A DNA stretch of 64,000 nt from assembly GCF_015182285.1 (NCBI RefSeq), contig NZ_PRDM01000002.1, positions 186,001-250,000 of the forward strand, written 5' to 3'. The notes beneath the pieces were generated by a model, which ran no database searches, was not told where the DNA came from, and worked only from the letters and a program-made list of their open reading frames with translations. Origin of the DNA: Flavobacterium hungaricum. Lineage in GTDB: Bacteria; Bacteroidota; Bacteroidia; Flavobacteriales; Flavobacteriaceae. A program made the translations under genes and the position numbers. Positions 38,146 through 46,980 of the stretch are shown piece after piece (the first letter of the stretch is position 1; every line of letters begins with the position of its first letter).

Positions 38146-39654
38146 TTAGTAACCTGGGTTTTGTTTTAATCCACGATTGGCATCTAAAGCAGCCGTTGGA
38201 ATTGGGAACAACTTTCTAAAAGCAGGAGATGCTGGTCTGAATTCGTTAGCCAATAAAAATTTATCAAAACGAATCATGTCTTGTCTTCTGTGTCCTTCCC
38301 AGTTTAATTCGAAACCTCTTTCGTTGTAAATTTCATCAAGTGTAGGGTTGTGGTCTAAAGCATTTAAACCAGCACGAACTCTAATTTGATCTATAAAAGG
38401 TTTAGCAGCACCTGCGTTCCCTAAACGAGCGTTACACTCAGCCATCATTAAAATAACATCGGCATATCTGAAAATAGGAAAGTCGTTAGAAGCTCCTCCG
38501 CCTGTTCTTGGCGCAACAGGATAGAACTTCACGTTACGAACTCCCGCCTGAGGATCTGCTCCCGGATTGTCTAATGAAGCAACATTAAGCGTATAATTGA
38601 CACCACCCGGCTGTTCTCCAACTAAAAATTGTTTTCTGCGAATGTCATTTGCATCATATTTCAAGAAAAATTCTTTAGGGACAATAGTACCGTTCCAGCC
38701 GCTAAAACCAAATAAAGTCTGAGCGTGCGAACCGTATAAACTTCGAACAGCATAAATATTACGGGAAACAACATCTAACGTTGCATAAATTGGCAGGATC
38801 GTTTCATCATCTGGAAGTACATCTCCAAATAATTCATAATATTTACTTCCCAGCGGATTTGCTGCGTCTACTGCTCCAGAATGCAAAGTAAAACCTCCCT
38901 CGACAACTTTATTACAAGCGGCTAAGGCTTCATTCCATTTTGGAGTTCCAGTATAAACTCCAGCGTTCAAATATACTTTTGCTAACAAAGTGTAACCCGC
39001 CCATTTATTGAATCTTCCATAATAATTACCGCCTCTTGTTCCCGATAACAAATCAACATTTTCGGTTAATTCTTTTACAATAAAATCAAAAACTTCTTTG
39101 CGGCTTGACTGCGGAATTTTATCAACGGTAATATTATTGTCTGTAAAGAAAGGAACATCACCATAATCATCAATCAATAAATAATAAAAGAAAGCTCTTA
39201 ATGTTTTGGCTTCGGCAATTTTTGAAGGGTCAGCATTTGATTTTTCTAATAAACTAACCGCTAAATTGGCATTGAAAATAGATTTGTAAAGCCAGTTCCA
39301 AGTATTGCCAATAATAAAATCAGTCGGCAGCCATTCGTGTTTGTGCAGGCGTGCAAAATCCTGCTGCCAGTCTCCCGTATTTCTGTGCGGAATAACCTGT
39401 TCGTCTGATGACATACAGTTCATGTCGTACCAGCCATTATCTGCACCGGCATACCCGACACCAGAAGCATTATCTCTTAAAAATTCTCCCGGAACCTGTG
39501 CATATACACTTGCCAAAGCAATATCTGCGCCTTGCGGTGTTCCGTAAAATTCATCTGCAGGATATTTATCGTACACATTTTCGTCTATATCTGTACAACT
39601 AAAAAGAGTCAGGAAACACACGCTTCCTGTTATCAATATATTTTTAATTTTCAT
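38146..39654 (-). CDS. susD: SusD/RagB-type starch-binding lipoprotein
   Basis: A 502-residue SusD-family outer-membrane lipoprotein (lipobox LFSC, Cys20). It has the TPR-helical scaffold of the family, including RAFFYYLLIDDYGDVPF, FNKWAGYTLLAKVYLNAG, FRYADVILMMAECNARLG, and the C-terminal EIYNERGFELNWEGHRRQDMIRF block (given here in parts) ending in LFPIPTAALDANRGLKQNPGY. SusD caps the SusC channel and delivers maltooligosaccharides. Its ATG lies 8 nt from the susC stop, so translation is tightly linked. Confidence 0.95.
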   Translation of the reverse strand: MKIKNILITGSVCFLTLFSCTDIDENVYDKYPADEFYGTPQGADIALASVYAQVPGEFLRDNASGVGYAGADNGWYDMNCMSSDEQVIPHRNTGDWQQDFARLHKHEWLPTDFIIGNTWNWLYKSIFNANLAVSLLEKSNADPSKIAEAKTLRAFFYYLLIDDYGDVPFFTDNNITVDKIPQSSRKEVFDFIVKELTENVDLLSGTRGGNYYGRFNKWAGYTLLAKVYLNAGVYTGTPKWNEALAACNKVVEGGFTLHSGAVDAANPLGSKYYELFGDVLPDDETILPIYATLDVVSRNIYAVRSLYGSHAQTLFGFSGWNGTIVPKEFFLKYDANDIRRKQFLVGEQPGGVNYTLNVASLDNPGADPQAGVRNVKFYPVAPRTGGGASNDFPIFRYADVILMMAECNARLGNAGAAKPFIDQIRVRAGLNALDHNPTLDEIYNERGFELNWEGHRRQDMIRFDKFLLANEFRPASPAFRKLFPIPTAALDANRGLKQNPGY

Positions 39655-39662
39655 GTCTTTTA

Positions 39663-42600
39663 CTATTTAAATTTTACAGTCAAACCAAACGCCACACTTC
39701 TGGTACGAGGGTAAATTCCTCGGTCACCTCCAAAGTTATCTTCAGTCCTGCCGCTGCCGCTAACATTCAATTCTGGGTCAATACCCGAATAGTCTGTTAT
39801 CAGGAATAAGTTGCTTCCTGTAAGCGAAAGACGAATAGTATCAATGTATTTATCTGTAAAACGGAAACTGTATCCCATAGTAAGATTTTCTAAACGAATG
39901 AAGGAACCGTCTTCTAACCATAAATCTGATCCGTATGGCGAAGTATAAATTCCTTGCTCTACAGCACTTTCTAAAACATTCGATTTACCAATATTTTCCA
40001 TTCTGCTTAAGTTAGAACGCAGACCGTTGTAGATTTTGTTTCCTCCAGAACCTCTTACTAACATAGATGCATCGAAGTTTTTATATCGGTAAGAAGGGTT
40101 AAATGCAAAAGTATAAGTTGGCAGAGCCGAGCCTGCATAATAGCGGTCTGGACTTTTTGCTCCCTGATCAATTATACCATTCCCGTCGCGATCTAAAACA
40201 GTTTCTACATTATTCTCATTTTTTCCGGTGTGTTCCAGAATGTAAAAAGCGCCAATTGGTTTTCCTTTTACTAAATAAGAGTTTGCTGCACCCCATCCTA
40301 CATAATCTGTATTTAACGGAACTCCGTTAATGCTTCCGTTTAAATTAAGCACCTCATTTTTCATAAAAGCAAGGTTTCCTGCTATAGTCAGTGTACTGTT
40401 TTCTGATTTTATCACATCATAAGCAAGCGAAACTTCAAGACCTTTATTCGAAATACTTCCAACATTTGCTTTGATAGTTGGATACGGATATGGAGGCTGC
40501 GGTACTGTATAATCAAATAATAAATCTTCTGTTTTTGAAGTATAAACATCTACAGTACCTCTTAATCTATTGTTTAAGAGTGCAAAATCAAGACCTAAGT
40601 TGGTTTGTTTTTTGGTTTCCCATTTCAAATCGGCATTGGCATTTTGAGTGATGATATAATTGGTAATTGGAGCACCTCCAAAATAAGTTGTACCGCTGCT
40701 GCCCACCAATGAGATTGAATTTTGCGGATAAAGTCCCTGCTGATTGCCGGTTTCTCCATAACCCACACGAAGTTTTAGTTCGTCAAACCACTCTTGTTTT
40801 TGCATAAAAGGTTCTTTGTTAATCTGCCAAGCCACAGATGCAGATGGAAAATTCCCCCATTTGTTGTTAACCCCAAATACAGATGAACCATCACGACGAA
40901 TACTAGCGGTAACTAAATAACGGTCTAGTAACGAATAATTTAATCTTCCTAAAAACGAAACCAATGTTCTGTCGTTTTTATAAGACTCTATGTCTCCCGG
41001 ACGAATTTTTGTTAAATCGCCTAACTGAAGTGCGTTGTAAGCAGCGTCATCGTTAATAAAACCTCTTACTTGTGCAAAATTACCCTGATACATTTGATTC
41101 TGCCATTCGTATAAACCTAAAACGTTGATGTTATGAATGCCAAATGTTCTTTTATAATTAAGACTGAAGTTGGTTAGTTTCTCATTCTGGCGGCGGTTTC
41201 TAACATTTCCATAACCATTTTGATCTATTGCATACGCACTTGTAGAGGCAACAGGAAGATAATAACCTTCTGTAGTATTTGTTTTTCTCCAGCTTCCGAA
41301 CCAGTTTGCGGTTAAGCCCCTTGCCAAATCCAAATCGGCTTTTAAACTTGCAAACAAGTTATCGTTTTCTGCATTGTTAGAAACGGTTTGTGCAGTAGCG
41401 TATGGATTTAAATATTGAAATACATTTGGATCTGTAAAGTAACTTCCATCAGTATTAAAAACAGGATCTGTAGGTCGTAGTAAATACGCATTTGTAATTA
41501 AGTTTGAAGTATACGCTGCTGTCCCGATATTTTGAATAATGCTGGTGGTATTATTGATACCTGTATTTAAATTAAAAGTCAATTTTAACTTGTCATTAAG
41601 CGCCATCTGACTTGCCTGCATACGGCCGATGTATTTTTTATTGCTGGAGTTAATCACAACCCCATCCTGCATAATGGCAGTTAAAGAAGCTCTGTAATTG
41701 AATTTATCAGTTCCGCCTCCAAAAGATAAAGTGTGTGTATTTGTAAATCCAGTTTGAGTTAAAAGACCGTACCAATCGGTATCAGAACCGTGATTAGCAG
41801 ATGCAGGAACACCAACACTCTGCGCGGCAGCCCACCATTGATCAGCATTTAGCATGTGTAATTTTTTAGGAATAAAATCGATTGAACTTGATCCAATATA
41901 TTCCATTGTAGTTTTACCCGCTTTATTCTTTTTAGTGGTAATAATAAGCACACCAGCCGCACCGCGGGAGCCATAAATTGCAGTTGCAGATGCATCTTTT
42001 AAAATGTCATAACTTTCAATTTCAGTTGGAGGCACTTGATTTAACAAGTCCATATTTCCCTGAATTCCATCAACAACAACCAAAGGATCACTTCCTCCAA
42101 TCAAAGAAGAAATACCGCGAATACGAACACTTGGTCCAGAACCAGGTTCACTTCCTAATTGTGTGATGTTTACACCAGCTGCTTTTCCGGCAATCAATTG
42201 TAACGGATTTACAATTGCACCCTGATTCATATCTTTAGCCGCAATAGAAGAAACGGCTCCTGTTACATCTTTTTTTGCAGCAGTACCATAACCAACCACT
42301 ACAATTTCTTGTAAATCGGTAGCATCTGGAAGCAGCTGAATATTGATTACAGTTTGATTTGCAGTTACTTTTTTCTCTTTGTAACCCACAAAAGAAACCA
42401 CAATTACAGACTGACTGCTTTCTACGGTAAGTTTGTATTTACCGTCAAAATCCGTTACCATTCCGTTTTTAGTTCCTTCTTCCACAACAGAAGCTCCTGG
42501 CAAAGGCAGACCGTTTTCATCTGTAATTACACCAGAAACGGTTTGTTTTTGATATTCGATTACTTGGGTCTTTAGTTCTGGTTTTTTGAGAATAATCTGG

Positions 42601-42935
42601 GTGTCGCGAATTTTAAATTCGGTTGGAGTTCCTTTAAAAATTTTATCTAAAACCACATATATAGATTGGTCTTTTACAGAAATTGAAACCGTTCGATCTA
42701 AGTCAATATCGTTCAATTTGTAAATGAATCTGAAGTCAGTTTTTTGTTCAATGGTCTCAATAACCTTTTCGATTGTTGAATTGTTTAATTCCAAAGTAAC
42801 TTTTGTCTTTTGGGCATAAGTATTCCCTCGGATATTAAACATGGCGACCAAAATAAGGAGTGTAGTTAATTTCAATTTTAGGTCATTTTGGAACAATGAG
42901 TATAGAAACCCATTATTCTTAGATTTTTTTTTCAT
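39663..42935 (-). CDS. susC: SusC/RagA TonB-dependent transporter with N-terminal STN signalling domain
   Basis: A 1090-residue outer-membrane TonB-dependent transporter. After the signal sequence an STN domain (about 45-115: NNSTIEKVIETIEQKTDFRFIY) is followed by the carboxypeptidase-regulatory-like beta-sandwich (VSGVITDENGLPLPGASVVE), the TonB-box/plug region (EIVVVGYGTAAKKDVTGAVSSI) and a 22-strand barrel ending in FGLTVKFK. The STN domain is the part that contacts FecR-type anti-sigma factors, and a fecR gene lies directly upstream. The transporter should therefore both import maltooligosaccharides and report their presence. susD follows at 8 nt. Confidence 0.95.
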   Translation of the reverse strand: MKKKSKNNGFLYSLFQNDLKLKLTTLLILVAMFNIRGNTYAQKTKVTLELNNSTIEKVIETIEQKTDFRFIYKLNDIDLDRTVSISVKDQSIYVVLDKIFKGTPTEFKIRDTQIILKKPELKTQVIEYQKQTVSGVITDENGLPLPGASVVEEGTKNGMVTDFDGKYKLTVESSQSVIVVSFVGYKEKKVTANQTVINIQLLPDATDLQEIVVVGYGTAAKKDVTGAVSSIAAKDMNQGAIVNPLQLIAGKAAGVNITQLGSEPGSGPSVRIRGISSLIGGSDPLVVVDGIQGNMDLLNQVPPTEIESYDILKDASATAIYGSRGAAGVLIITTKKNKAGKTTMEYIGSSSIDFIPKKLHMLNADQWWAAAQSVGVPASANHGSDTDWYGLLTQTGFTNTHTLSFGGGTDKFNYRASLTAIMQDGVVINSSNKKYIGRMQASQMALNDKLKLTFNLNTGINNTTSIIQNIGTAAYTSNLITNAYLLRPTDPVFNTDGSYFTDPNVFQYLNPYATAQTVSNNAENDNLFASLKADLDLARGLTANWFGSWRKTNTTEGYYLPVASTSAYAIDQNGYGNVRNRRQNEKLTNFSLNYKRTFGIHNINVLGLYEWQNQMYQGNFAQVRGFINDDAAYNALQLGDLTKIRPGDIESYKNDRTLVSFLGRLNYSLLDRYLVTASIRRDGSSVFGVNNKWGNFPSASVAWQINKEPFMQKQEWFDELKLRVGYGETGNQQGLYPQNSISLVGSSGTTYFGGAPITNYIITQNANADLKWETKKQTNLGLDFALLNNRLRGTVDVYTSKTEDLLFDYTVPQPPYPYPTIKANVGSISNKGLEVSLAYDVIKSENSTLTIAGNLAFMKNEVLNLNGSINGVPLNTDYVGWGAANSYLVKGKPIGAFYILEHTGKNENNVETVLDRDGNGIIDQGAKSPDRYYAGSALPTYTFAFNPSYRYKNFDASMLVRGSGGNKIYNGLRSNLSRMENIGKSNVLESAVEQGIYTSPYGSDLWLEDGSFIRLENLTMGYSFRFTDKYIDTIRLSLTGSNLFLITDYSGIDPELNVSGSGRTEDNFGGDRGIYPRTRSVAFGLTVKFK

Positions 42936-42983
42936 AATTTTGTTAATTGATTGTAGTTAATTCGTTATATTCAATCACTTAGT

Positions 42984-43016
42984 AAATCGGAAATTGTTCG
43001 CAGCTCTTTCCGATTT
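42984..43016. promoter_or_regulatory. hairpin in the fecR-susC intergenic region
   Basis: AAATCGGAAA (42984-42993) and TTTCCGATTT (43007-43016) can pair. On the minus (coding) strand the hairpin follows an A-run and is not followed by a U-run, so it is not a good terminator in the direction of susC. It could mark the end of fecR, a processing site or a susC leader structure. Confidence 0.45.
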
Positions 43017-43065
43017 TTTTATTCTAGTACTTTTTTTCCATCATAAATTTTCATTGGTTTAGTGG

Positions 43066-44244
43066 TTATTTAATTAGTATTTGATTGTTTTTTATAGTGT
43101 AATTAATGCCGTGAATGTCATTAAAATAACTCATGACATTTTCTATAGATTCTTCTTTAAAACTTGCGTTGAATTTCTCGTTTGCCAGTTTTTCATTTTT
43201 ATTTACAATTGTAACATTATAGCGTCTTTCAAGCTTGGTAATAATATTTTTAAAAGCCATATTTCTAAAAGTTAAACCGCCGTTTATCCAAGAAGTATAG
43301 ATATCGGTAATAACTGCTTTGGTCGAAATTTTTGCATTTTCTTTGTTGAAACTTCCTTTAAAACCAGGTTTCAAAATGGTGTTTTTTAAAGCGTCAAACT
43401 CCTCTTTTGATTCGTACATTCCGACAGAACCTTCGACTAAAACAACATCGGTTGCAGGATCTTCAGGATAATTAGAAACATTAAAATGTGTTCCGAGAAC
43501 GCGCACATTCAATTCGTCGACGTTTACGATAAACGGATGTTTTTTGTCTTTGGCAACATCAAAAAAAGCTTCTCCATCGAGAAATACCTGTCTGTTTTCG
43601 CCGGTAATAAATTTTACAGGATATTTTAAAGTGGTTCCAGAATTTAGGTGTACAAAAGTTCCGTCAGACAATTGCAGACGGAATTTTTTACCGTATGGAA
43701 TTTTAATTGTGTTGTAAACCAATTTTTCAGGATCAGAACTGTTTTCATACACCAATTTATCTCCGTTTTGATTTCCAACAATATTTCCCTCTGCATCTTT
43801 AACCTGAGAGGAATTTTGCTCAGAAATAATTTGAGTTTCTCCATTTTCTAATTGTAAAACAATCTCAGAGCTTTTAAAATCAAATTTTTGTTCAACCGGC
43901 TGGTCTGCTAAATTTTGTTTGTAGAAAAAACCAATTCCGAGCAGCACAACAATAGATGCCGCAATAGAAATGTATTTTCTGTAGCTTGTTTTTCTAGAAG
44001 GCATTTCGATTACAGTTTCTTCTTCTTTTGCACTGGTTAAAATGGTATTGAAAATAGAATCTGCAGTTTGTTTGTCCATTTTTGGCATTTCATCCAAAAG
44101 ATTTTGAACATCTTCAACCGTCGGAAAATCATCCGTAAGAGTATTATTTCGGTAATAGGCAATTACTTGCTCGGTTTCTTCAGCAGTGCATTGATTTAAA
44201 ACAAACTTTTGTAAAAGCGTTTTTATTTCAGAATTAGAATTCAT
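43066..44244 (-). CDS. FecR-type anti-sigma factor
   Basis: A 392-residue inner-membrane signal transducer. The cytoplasmic N-terminal region (1-88) would bind the sigma factor. One transmembrane helix lies at about 90-108 (YISIAASIVVLLGIGFFY). The periplasmic FecR domain (KIPYGKKFRLQLSDGTFVHLNSGTTLKYPV in parts; DGEAFFDVAKDKKHPFIV; VRVLGTHFNVSNY) is followed by a C-terminal STN-like DUF4974 domain (MAFKNIITKLERRYNV). Placed between the ECF sigma gene and STN-bearing susC, it completes a sigma/anti-sigma/transporter relay. Confidence 0.95.
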   Translation of the reverse strand: MNSNSEIKTLLQKFVLNQCTAEETEQVIAYYRNNTLTDDFPTVEDVQNLLDEMPKMDKQTADSIFNTILTSAKEEETVIEMPSRKTSYRKYISIAASIVVLLGIGFFYKQNLADQPVEQKFDFKSSEIVLQLENGETQIISEQNSSQVKDAEGNIVGNQNGDKLVYENSSDPEKLVYNTIKIPYGKKFRLQLSDGTFVHLNSGTTLKYPVKFITGENRQVFLDGEAFFDVAKDKKHPFIVNVDELNVRVLGTHFNVSNYPEDPATDVVLVEGSVGMYESKEEFDALKNTILKPGFKGSFNKENAKISTKAVITDIYTSWINGGLTFRNMAFKNIITKLERRYNVTIVNKNEKLANEKFNASFKEESIENVMSYFNDIHGINYTIKNNQILIK

Positions 44245-44531
44245 TAAGAATGTTTTTAGGTTCTGTGTTTAGATAATACAGTTGAGGAGAATGCGAGTAC
44301 TACTCAAACGTTGTAAATTTTTAAAATTTAACATTTGAAAGGTTGTTGTGGGTTGTAAGTTTTTGATTTTTAGAATATTAAAAACAAATATTTTTTTTAG
44401 AATGGAATAAAAATCTTTGTCAAAGTTTTAAACTTGACAAAGATGAACCGCAATATTGTAGAACATGGCCTACGGTTTCAACCTTGGCTATGTTTTGAAA
44501 TAGATGATTTTTGCAGCAAATACGACGTGTT

Positions 44532-44632
44532 TGTCATTTCGATCGAAGGGAGAAATCTCCGTAAGGAGCGTCGCAAAGTTTGATTCAGTTTGTAGAGTTA
44601 CTCGCGGAGATTTCTCCTTCGTCGAAATGACA
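44532..44632. repeat. imperfect palindrome between the ECF sigma and fecR genes
   Basis: The left arm TGTCATTTCGATCGAAGGG followed by AGAAATCTCCG pairs with the right arm CGGAGATTTCTCC followed by TTCGTCGAAATGACA, separated by about 40 nt. It occupies much of the 466-nt gap between the sigma factor and fecR genes. No open frame in the gap looks genuine. Confidence 0.8.
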
Positions 44633-44663
44633 GCAGAGGGAGATATAATTAAAATCAAAAAAA

Positions 44664-44689
44664 AAAAATCACTCCAAAGAGTGATTTTT
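44664..44689 (-). terminator. intrinsic terminator of the ECF sigma gene
   Basis: TCACTC and GAGTGA pair across CAAA, extended by A/T tracts, with a long U-run in the minus direction. It lies 22 nt after the sigma factor stop codon, so fecR must be transcribed from a further promoter or by read-through. Confidence 0.8.
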
Positions 44690-44710
44690 AGGGCATTATT
44701 GTGGTTTTGG

Positions 44711-45274
44711 TTAGATAATTTCATCGTGAAGTTGAAAAAAGCCGCGCATCGATTCGAGCGCTTTACTCATTTGGTTCCGGACCGTATTTATAGAGATTCC
44801 GAGTTCCTGACTTATTTCTTCGTAGCTCATTCCTTTTTTCCGAGACATTTTAAAAATCTGCCGTCGTTTAGGAGGGAGCTGTTTTATAGCTTGTTTTCGG
44901 AGTTTTTTACAATCGGCTTCGCGAACTGCATAATCTCCGTATTCATGTGATTTCTGACTTTCGTAAAAAACAGCTTCTTTTAAGATCTCCTCATTTGCTG
45001 CTTTATTTAAAACATTAAAAGCCTGATTTCTCGCTATGGTAAAAATATAAGCTTTAAAAGATTGTTCTATATTTAAACTTTCGCGGTTGAGCCAAACCTT
45101 CATAAAAACATCCTGTACATTCTCTTCTGCCGCCTCTTTCGATTTTAGAAGACTGATGCTGTAACCATAAATAGCTTGGTGGTATAAATCAAAAAGTTGG
45201 CGAAAAGCTTTTTCGTTTCCATTTTTGAGTTCACTTACCAATAATTTTTCACTATGGTCGCTCGCTTCTAACAA
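44711..45274 (-). CDS. ECF-type RNA polymerase sigma factor
   Basis: Sigma-70 family ECF factor of the Bacteroidota expansion type, 187 residues. Region 2 is visible as FRQLFDLYHQAIYGYSISLLK with NVQDVFMKVW, and region 4 as QLPPKRRQIFKMSRKKGMSYEEIS followed by ELGISINTVRNQMSKAL (quoted in parts). There is no ATG near the N-terminus: the frame starts at TTG 45274 and the next methionine would remove most of region 2, so a TTG start is the best choice. With the downstream FecR and STN-SusC it should drive the starch locus in response to substrate. Confidence 0.93.
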   Translation of the reverse strand: MLEASDHSEKLLVSELKNGNEKAFRQLFDLYHQAIYGYSISLLKSKEAAEENVQDVFMKVWLNRESLNIEQSFKAYIFTIARNQAFNVLNKAANEEILKEAVFYESQKSHEYGDYAVREADCKKLRKQAIKQLPPKRRQIFKMSRKKGMSYEEISQELGISINTVRNQMSKALESMRGFFQLHDEII

Positions 45275-45569
45275 TTTAATTCGCTTTTATTTAAAATCTA
45301 ATGGTATTAAACTATCGAAATAGGAATTTGCATTTGACTTCGTGACAAATATATAAAAATATTATTCGCAACAAATCATATCTAAAAAAACTTAATTCGG
45401 ATTTTTTGTTAGTTTTTTGTAGTGATGAGGTAAAAAACCTTGTAAAGTGGCTTTTATACAAGTAAGTGTCAAATTGACGCTTTTGAGAAATAAATTTGAA
45501 TTATAGATTTCACTTTTGAGAATATTCTTATCTGCGAAAAATTGAATTTGGAAGTTAATCTTGTTTTAC
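45275..45569. other. gene-free AT-rich spacer
   Basis: About 295 nt upstream of the ECF sigma gene and downstream of the ACT-like gene's terminator. It must hold the sigma promoter, but no full TTG/TAnnTTTG pair was recognised. No open frame or repeat is supported. Confidence 0.5.
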
Positions 45570-45616
45570 AAAAAAATCCTTTTAACTCTTTTCAATTAAA
45601 AAGAGATAAAAGGATT
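45570..45616 (-). terminator. intrinsic terminator of the ACT-like gene
   Basis: AATCCTTTTAACTCTTTT pairs with AAAAGAGATAAAAGGATT (one internal mismatch), with a T-run on the minus strand side. It lies about 35 nt after the stop codon. Confidence 0.8.
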
Positions 45617-45648
45617 CTGTTTATAATGATTTTTAAAACTATTTTGTT

Positions 45649-46305
45649 TTAGTTTTTCAAGTCTTTAATTACTTTAAAAGCAACATCAACTTGATCTTCT
45701 CCTACAAGAATTGTAAATTCGTTTGAAGTCGAAATCACTTCGTTAATAATAATTCCTTCCCAAGCCAAACGCTGGAAGATGAAATAGTAAATACCCGGAA
45801 CTACGATGTTTTCTTTCGGTAGTTTAACGGTGATAGAAGCTAAATTGTCTAATTTCTGAATTAGTTTTTCTCTCATAAAGTGTTTTTCAACTAAATGATT
45901 TACACTGCTGCTCACTACAATATTAGTCTCATTTACGCCACGGGATGAAGTATAAAAAATATCCGATAAAGCATTGATATCCGAAATTAAATCAGCTTGT
46001 TTGTTTAAGACAGTTTCTGATGCCGCAAAAGTGTAATCGGTAAGTTCAGAACGGACCGTAATTTCTCCAATGTTTTTAATTACTTTATTGATTTTGTGAT
46101 TCAATTTAAAGTCCAATTCTTCTGTTAGCCTTTTTAAAGACATTACAACAGCGCCTTGTTTTACTTCTTTTCCAAATTCACTTTCCAATTCCGTCATAAT
46201 GTTTCGAGAAAGCGAAGTCAGGTTGATAATTCCCAGCGACAATGCATTTAAGAGAAATGGTTTTGTTTTGATGTAATTTTCTACAATTGAAGAAACAGTT
46301 TTCAT
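45649..46305 (-). CDS. stand-alone ACT-domain-like protein
   Basis: A 218-residue cytoplasmic protein. The N-terminal half looks like a helical or winged-helix module (NALSLGIINLTSLSRNIMTEL ... QGAVVMSLKRLTEEL, in parts). The C-terminal half has the beta-alpha-beta pattern of ACT domains, with LDNLASITVKLP and PGIYYFIFQRLAWEGIIINEVIST-like strands and a final ILVGEDQVDVAFKVI helix. Such ACT pairs regulate amino-acid enzymes such as aspartate kinase, but no kinase domain is present. It has its own good promoter and terminator. Function unknown; an amino-acid sensor is possible. Confidence 0.7.
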   Translation of the reverse strand: MKTVSSIVENYIKTKPFLLNALSLGIINLTSLSRNIMTELESEFGKEVKQGAVVMSLKRLTEELDFKLNHKINKVIKNIGEITVRSELTDYTFAASETVLNKQADLISDINALSDIFYTSSRGVNETNIVVSSSVNHLVEKHFMREKLIQKLDNLASITVKLPKENIVVPGIYYFIFQRLAWEGIIINEVISTSNEFTILVGEDQVDVAFKVIKDLKN

Positions 46306-46370
46306 AATCTTTTTTTTTTTTGTAATCTAGTTGGTTGGTTAATTTAACATTTTGATGTTATAAATCTCTG

Positions 46371-46401
46371 CAAATATAAATAAAAAAACAAATTGTTACA
46401 A
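46371..46401 (-). promoter_or_regulatory. promoter of the ACT-like gene
   Basis: On the minus strand: TTG (46399-46401), a 20-nt spacer and TATATTTG (46371-46378), an exact consensus match. The leader to the ATG is about 60 nt and contains a long T/A homopolymer tract (46311-46321). Confidence 0.6.
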
Positions 46402-46422
46402 TTATAACATTGAAAAATTATG

Positions 46423-46794
46423 TTAAAAATGATAAAATGCATCAGTAAGATGTTCAATTGCAAACAATTCCCCGTTTTTATGGACGGCAACAATGTCAAA
46501 ACGGATTTCTAAATCTTCTCCAAAATCCTTTTCCCTATCGTTTATGTAGGCATTTACTGCTTTAATGAGTAATTGAATTTTTTTTGGCTTCACAAAATCT
46601 TGTGGCGCGCCAAAATCGAGACTCGATCTGGTCTTTACTTCGACAATGGCCAAAACAGATTCTTTTTGTGCAATAATATCTATTTCGGCTTTCTGAAAAA
46701 CGTAGTTTCTGACTAGAATTTTATATCCATTTTCTTTTAAATGAGCGGCCGCAAGTTCTTCTCCTTTTTTTCCAAGTTCATTATGTTCTGCCAT
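46423..46794 (-). CDS. yraN: YraN / UPF0102 family protein
   Basis: A 123-residue endonuclease-fold protein of the UPF0102 family. The PD-(D/E)xK-like core is readable: GKKGEELAAAHLKENGYKIL, then AEIDIIAQKES and VLAIVEVKTRSS (E-x-K), then FDIVAVHKNG. Despite the nuclease fold, a physiological role for the family is not firmly established. A 21-unit heptamer array ends 15 nt upstream of its ATG on the coding strand, so the array would lie in its transcript leader. Confidence 0.92.
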   Translation of the reverse strand: MAEHNELGKKGEELAAAHLKENGYKILVRNYVFQKAEIDIIAQKESVLAIVEVKTRSSLDFGAPQDFVKPKKIQLLIKAVNAYINDREKDFGEDLEIRFDIVAVHKNGELFAIEHLTDAFYHF

Positions 46795-46809
46795 TTTTTT
46801 TTGTTTTAA

Positions 46810-46956
46810 GTTTCAGGTTTCAGGTTTCAGGTTTCAGGTTTCGAGTTTCAAGTTTCGAGTTTCAAGTTTCGAGTTTCAAGTTTCAGGTTTCGAGTTTCAG
46901 GTTTCAGGTTTCAGGTTTCAGGTTTCAAGTTTCGAGTTTCAGGTTTCAAGTTTCAG
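46810..46956 (+). repeat. perfectly phased array of 21 heptamers (GTTTCAG/GTTTCAA/GTTTCGA)
   Basis: Counting by hand gives exactly 21 consecutive 7-nt units over 147 nt with no phase break: 11 GTTTCAG, 5 GTTTCAA and 5 GTTTCGA. Only the last two positions vary. The same unit brackets the four-helix-bundle gene at 3330-3353 and 3793-3825. A palindrome (46981-47041) lies 24 nt away. No gene is present in the array. Confidence 0.97.
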
Positions 46957-46980
46957 GTTTTTGAACCTTACTAATGAGCA

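Noticed and set aside
44504..44950. Plus-strand open frame over the ECF sigma gene and palindrome
   Set aside because: It overlaps a clear sigma factor on the other strand and includes the palindrome arms, so it is a shadow frame.
46810..46956. CRISPR array or minisatellite-type gene fragment
   Set aside because: Units are only 7 nt with no unique spacers, no cas genes are nearby, and no frame across it continues into a gene.
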